Shown in pieces: positions 7,772 to 10,777 of a stretch of 10,777 bases of DNA. The DNA is from Goniomonas avonlea (taxonomy: Eukaryota; Cryptophyceae; Goniomonadida; Goniomonadaceae). Within the stretch, counting starts at the first letter, position 1. Every line of letters starts with the position of its first letter. The DNA is taken from positions 1 through 10,777 of the forward strand of contig QUTJ01031302.1 in assembly GCA_003573635.1 (NCBI GenBank), given 5' to 3'. The translations under genes and the position numbers were made by a program. Under the pieces are notes generated by a model, which was not told the DNA's origin, ran no database searches, and saw nothing but the letters and a program-made list of their open reading frames with translations.

Positions 7772-8067
7772 TGCGAGGGTCCTTCACTGGCGCGAAAGGC
7801 CGTCACAACCCAGCCACGACGCCCTTGTGGAGCGGGAGTTCAAAACAAAGCGGTCAACTTTTTTGACAGGGACGTCGGACGCTAGCTACGAACGATAGTA
7901 TAATTGAGGTTCGAACCGGCAATTTTTGCCAAAATTGGCCCAAAATTGGGGTCAAAATTGACTCTTTCGAAAGAAAAAATGCAATCGACTCTATCTGTTA
8001 AAATTGTTTTTGGTGGAGTATCTCGAGTATTGGATCGATTCTGGATTCTCGCTGTTCCTCTGAAAAA
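7772..8067. promoter_or_regulatory. Probable bidirectional promoter between divergent genes
   Basis: 296 bp separate the minus-strand ATG (7771) from the plus-strand ATG (8068). The right half is AT-rich relative to the flanking genes. Three motifs, CAAAATTGG at 7930 and 7941 and CAAAATTG at 7953, are spaced 11-12 bp. GGCGCGAAA at 7789-7797 resembles the E2F-type core TTTSGCGC on the minus strand, 18 bp from the ATG. Function is inferred from position only; no TATA box is assigned. Confidence 0.5.
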
Positions 8068-8918
8068 ATGGCCGATGCGCCTTGCGGACCGGTTTGCAAG
8101 AAGCACGCGATGCTGTCTTACAACTGGGGTTCACAACCCATGGTACTTCGAATCCGAAATGCATTGGTTGAAGCTGGTGTCCCCGTGTGGATGGATGTGG
8201 ACCAAATGAAGGACAGCATCAACGCTCGAATGGCGGAGGCTGTCGAGAATGCTGCAGCCGTATGTGTCTGCATGACGGCAGGATATGCTGCCTCTGTGAA
8301 CTGTCAACAAGAGTTGGAGTATTCCAAAGACCGTAAGGTTCCACTTGTCCCCCTCCTGCTTGAGGACAACTATACTCCGTCTGGTGTCCTTGGCTTTGCT
8401 GTCGCTGGCAAGCTCTACTATCGATTCACCACCCAAGAGGAGTTTGACACAAATATTCCTGTGCTTATCGCCCGCATTCGTGAACTACTGGCCCAGTACG
8501 CTGTCGCGCCCTCCCCGTGCACAACTCTGCAATGCGAAGGCTGCGCACGGCCTCTCGGCCCCGAAAACAAGTTTTGCCCTGGGTGTGGGGTACCAGCTGG
8601 CAACGCACCTCCCGCAGTGCATGGCGCGATAAGAGAGCCATCTGCGTCGGTCCATGGTGTGAACCGTCAGCCATCCGTGACAAAACGGCCATCAGGTGAA
8701 GGTGTGTTGCGTTCAGCGAGTGGATCTGCTGCTGAGCACGACCTCTGGCCCTTGGGGCCATTTGGAGGGCCAGAAGGCAAGGTGCGCGCACCCATGTGCT
8801 TTTTGATCTGGCATATCGATCCAATCCCAGATGTTTGATGACGCTGCCGGCCTCGGAGGGTTGACTCCTTGCCGACTTGCCGAGCTCACAGTTTGGCACA
8901 GTGATAACGGTGTCTTCG
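8068..8918 (+). CDS. TIR-domain protein with zinc ribbon and start of a jacalin-like lectin domain (exons 1-2)
   Basis: Exon 1 is 8068-8781 and exon 2 is 8831-8918. The ATG has A at -3 and G at +4. TIR domain about residues 12-141: HAMLSYNW (13-20), VWMDVDQM (40-47), MAEAVENAA (55-63), SVNCQQEL (76-83) and VPLVPLLLED (91-100). E82 sits where TIR NADases carry the catalytic Glu, by family knowledge. Zinc ribbon: Cys156, 159, 170 and 173 (CxxC-x10-CxxC). A Ser/Pro-rich linker follows. A 49-nt phase-0 intron, GTGCGC...CCCAG (8782-8830), joins GPFGGPEGK to MFDD, giving the GP(F/W)GG...FDD signature of jacalin-type lectins (Pfam Jacalin). Unspliced, the frame ends at TGA 8838. Exon 2 ends phase 1 at GTACGA (8919). 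It should be cytosolic: no signal peptide seen. Known TIR roles are NAD cleavage or adaptor signalling. Confidence 0.85.
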
Positions 8919-9052
8919 GTACGATGAACGTGTTAAATTGCCCCTGGTTGTGGTGCTTTGTGCACAGTCCTGGTCAACGTGCTTGTAAGGTAGATGTTGC
9001 TTGTACCTGTTCCTCAGGTCGATAAGACACCCACAAGACACACGGCACACAA

Positions 9053-9090
9053 CACACACACAAACAAACAAACAAACAAACAAACAAACA
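9053..9090. repeat. (CA)5(CAAA)7 microsatellite
   Basis: Seven successive CAAA units at 9061-9088 preceded by CA dinucleotides. Confidence 0.95.
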
Positions 9091-9130
9091 GACACCCACA
9101 CACTCTCTCCACACGCCCAGGACACTTGCC

Positions 9131-9218
9131 CGCGCGGTTCTAAGGTGCCCCAAATCTGTATGCGGACCTACAGCCGTCGGGGCAGGCGGAGGAGTGGGGG
9201 TATCGGAGGGCTGTCTTG
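9131..9218. repeat. Copy A of a dispersed repeat of about 95 bp
   Basis: Contains block X (TAAGGTGCCCCAAATCTGTA) then block Y (GACCTACAGCCGTCGG... ending GGGCTGTCTTG). Both blocks recur at 9801-9920 in tandem order. Confidence 0.7.
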
Positions 9219-9243
9219 TAGTTGTCAGAGCAACTCTCAAGTG

Positions 9244-9500
9244 TGGGTGGGGTGAGGGCGAGGGCGAGGGTGTGCGTGAGGGTGAGGTGTGGGTGGCGTG
9301 AGGGCGAGGGCGAGGGCGAGGGTGTGTGTGAGGGTGAGGGTGTGGGCGAGGGCGAGGGTGTGGGCGTGAGGCTGTGCGTGAGGGTGAGGGTGAGGTGTGG
9401 GTGGGCGTGAGGGCGAGGGCGAGGGTGTGCGTGAGGGTGAGGTGTGGGTGGCGTGAGGGCGAGGGCGAGGGCGAGGGTGTGCGCGTGAGGCTGAGGGCAA
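9244..9500. repeat. G-rich minisatellite with G-quadruplex potential
   Basis: Built of GTGAGG, GCGAGG and GTGTGG-type hexamers, with a higher-order unit: a block starting TGTGCGTGAGGGTGAGGTGT occurs at 9271 and 9426, 155 bp apart, and a variant near 9373. Repeated GGGCGAGGGCGAGGG satisfies the G3-N3 pattern on the TIR-gene coding strand. Confidence 0.9.
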
Positions 9501-9664
9501 ATGGGCGTGGGGGTAGGGTGCGTGGGAGGGTGTGGCAGCTTTGGGTCCGCTGTGCCGTTTGGCACCTCCGACGCCAAGTTCGATCCAAATCCCATCGCCC
9601 ATACGTGCGGTAGTATCGCCATATATGATGAGACGTGGGAGAGTTGCTCTTAGAGGGAACAGAG

Positions 9665-10140
9665 GTTCGAGGTTGAGGGTTGGGTACCGTTGTTGGGTCA
9701 AATATGCCGAAGTCGTCTCCGTCGCCAAATTTGGCGATCGAATGGCGACTCTGACGAAACCGCAGCTGGAACGCTGTTTTTTCGCAGTAGAGTTGCACTC
9801 GGGGTGCCCTAATCCTTCCGCAGGTCTACAGTCGTCGGTGGAGGTGGCGGAAGGTCGGGGGTACAGCAGGGTTGTCCTGCCCAAGCGCGGCTGTAAGGGC
9901 GCGCTAAATCTGTACGCGAAGCAGTGCACACAGTCGACGCTCTCCCTGGCTAAGGGTGAGCACATCGTATCGCTCCGCGTAAGGACGCGGCCCGGGTGGA
10001 AGGTGGGCGGCGGCGACACGCGGTTCTGTTGCGGGCTCTTGATTGTCACCACGACGCGCGAGTTTGGGTGGCTGGGGTACGTTTGTTTCCGAGTGCCTCC
10101 TCGTTACAGGCTTACAGCAACGTTGCTTGTTAACGAATAG
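9665..10140 (+). CDS. Probable downstream exons of the TIR gene: later strands of the jacalin-like domain
   Basis: In one frame, 9934-10076 encodes a segment that looks like the C-terminal half of a jacalin domain: SLAKGEHIVSLRVRTR, then CGLLIVTTTREFGWLG, matching the usual (gE.I..v) then (gL.i.T..g..fG) pattern. An acceptor, GCACACAG at 9933, enters phase 0. An upstream exon of about 9665-9786, with WVKYAEVVSVAKFGD (expected strand after 'NGVFG'), enters phase 1 from exon 2 and exits phase 0 at GTAGAG (9787). Intron 9787-9933 contains a repeat also found at 9131-9218, supporting its removal. The end is open: either a TAG at 10138-10140, or a donor GTACGT at 10077 to a later exon. Boundaries are inferred. 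Confidence 0.5.
9722..9737. repeat. 16-bp perfect palindrome
   Basis: TCGCCAAATTTGGCGA, inside the proposed lectin exon (SVAKFGD). It may simply be coding sequence. Confidence 0.8.
9801..9920. repeat. Copy B of the 95-bp repeat, about 1.3 units
   Basis: Order X'-Y-X: GGGGTGCCCTAATCCTTCCG (9801), GGTCTACAGTCGTCGG (9833) and GCTAAATCTGTACGCG (9903). Period about 95-100 bp. Lies in the proposed intron 9787-9933. Confidence 0.7.
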
Positions 10141-10199
10141 CGTAGCGTGATCGCGAGCACGTGTGGTGAGCAGGCGGGAGACGCAGCTGCTAATGGAGC

Positions 10200-10225
10200 G
10201 ATATACGATAGGAGATATACGATAG
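10200..10225. repeat. Short tandem duplication
   Basis: GATATACGATAG occurs twice with a 14-bp period, separated by GA. Confidence 0.9.
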
Positions 10226-10724
10226 ATTCCATTTGCGTGAAGGGGCAGACCTTTTGGAACCCAGAGGGGGCTGTTTGGGTGATAGCAAAGAAGAGTTAAA
10301 GGGAGCGGCGAAGGGCGAACAACACCACGCAACCCGCCTCCAAGGGCACGCGAATACACCTGTCATCAAGTAGCGTCACTCTACCCTCTATGAGACAAAC
10401 TCCCGCAACAGACGAGGCAAACACAGAGACACTCACAGAGACAGACACGCAGTTAGCATTGCCCGATTTGATTCAGCTGCTGGATCTGCTTGGGCATTTG
10501 GGAGGGAATCGGCCACTTTGTGGTTTCGCTCTAGTTTCAATCCTGGACCAATCCATCCACACAAAAAAAAACATCAGCAATTTTCATTGGAAAACTCAAT
10601 TTTAGCACATAGAACGGTATTTAACCAGAAGGCACTAGCCTCATCAGTGAGAGAATTGTCTTTCGGTCAATGACGACCTGACAGGGTCCCGCCCGGCGTA
10701 AAGGACGCGAAAACAACTCAGGAC

Positions 10725-10743
10725 GACCTGGATCCACCAGGTC
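10725..10743. repeat. Small inverted repeat
   Basis: GACCTGG, five-base loop ATCCA, CCAGGTC. Perfect 7-bp stem. No T run follows, so it is not called a terminator. Confidence 0.7.
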
Positions 10744-10777
10744 CGGACGCTGAGGCAGAGCGAGCGACGGGGGGGGG

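Larger units (their letters stand above)
8919..9664 (+). other. Long satellite-filled intron of the TIR gene (proposed)
   Basis: From donor GTACGA (8919) to an acceptor before the next lectin exon. It holds a (CA)n(CAAA)7 microsatellite at 9053-9088, one copy of a 95-bp repeat at 9131-9218 and a G-rich minisatellite at 9244-9500. The acceptor position is uncertain (AG at 9653, 9662, 9664 or 9677). Confidence 0.5.
10141..10777. other. Region without a supported gene
   Basis: Contains a 14-bp tandem duplication GATATACGATAG (10200-10225). A 71-codon plus-strand ORF (10390-10605) has no recognisable motif, though TTTGATTCAG near 10480 could be an acceptor for a further TIR-gene exon. A small hairpin lies at 10725-10743. 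The window ends in a G run. Confidence 0.6.

Noticed and set aside
9244-9500. Telomeric or subtelomeric repeat
   Set aside because: Units vary (GTGAGG, GCGAGG, GTGTGG) and match no standard telomere unit; single-copy coding sequence flanks it.
8974-9798. Long minus-strand ORFs rich in Pro, His, Ser and Leu/Thr
   Set aside because: Open only because the G-rich satellite and CAAA repeats lack stops; several frames are open at once and no non-repetitive domain is present.
9532-10140. Continuous 202-codon plus-strand ORF as a separate gene
   Set aside because: The first third has no motif and the middle (9801-9920) is a copy of a non-coding repeat; the lectin-like end fits better as a later exon of the TIR gene.
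10390-10605. 71-codon plus-strand ORF as a gene or next lectin exon
   Set aside because: No recognisable motif, and no acceptor that clearly matches the phase left by the donor at 10077.

Overview
The window looks like nuclear DNA from a GC-rich eukaryote, most likely a protist, but I cannot name the organism. The evidence is two genes broken by many short GT-AG introns (44 to about 430 nt). In the larger gene the reading phase is conserved across sixteen successive introns. The introns are full of microsatellites and minisatellites, and I see no bacterial operon layout, Shine-Dalgarno pattern, rRNA or tRNA.

Left three quarters (about 1-7771, minus strand): one large gene starts at 7771 and reads leftward through at least 17 exons. 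It probably continues past the left edge. Splicing gives about 1,340 residues so far: a Gln/Pro/Phe-rich low-complexity N-terminus, a small Cys cluster, a first transmembrane helix (about 181-202), a roughly 480-residue presumed extracellular segment with seven N-glycosylation sequons, a second transmembrane helix (about 684-710), and a long presumed cytoplasmic tail. The tail holds a dense Cys cluster, a Pro/Gln-rich segment, an Asp/Ala acidic repeat and a charged helical stretch. I do not recognise the family. Several splice sites lie in locally duplicated DNA.

Centre (7772-8067): a 296-bp AT-richer gap separates two divergently read start codons, so it is the obvious candidate for a shared bidirectional promoter. 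It contains three CAAAATTG-type motifs spaced by about one helical turn.

Right (8068 to about 10140, plus strand): a gene encoding a TIR domain with the expected Glu, a four-Cys zinc ribbon and a Ser/Pro-rich linker. After removal of a 49-nt intron it reads into a GPFGG...FDD motif typical of the start of a jacalin-type beta-prism lectin domain. A roughly 750-bp satellite-filled intron follows, then exons carrying what look like the later strands of the same lectin domain. The inferred product is a TIR-zinc-ribbon-lectin protein, an architecture that would suit glycan sensing coupled to TIR signalling or NAD cleavage. This is the most interesting object in the window.

Far right (10141-10777): no convincing gene; a short tandem duplication, a small hairpin and a weak ORF.
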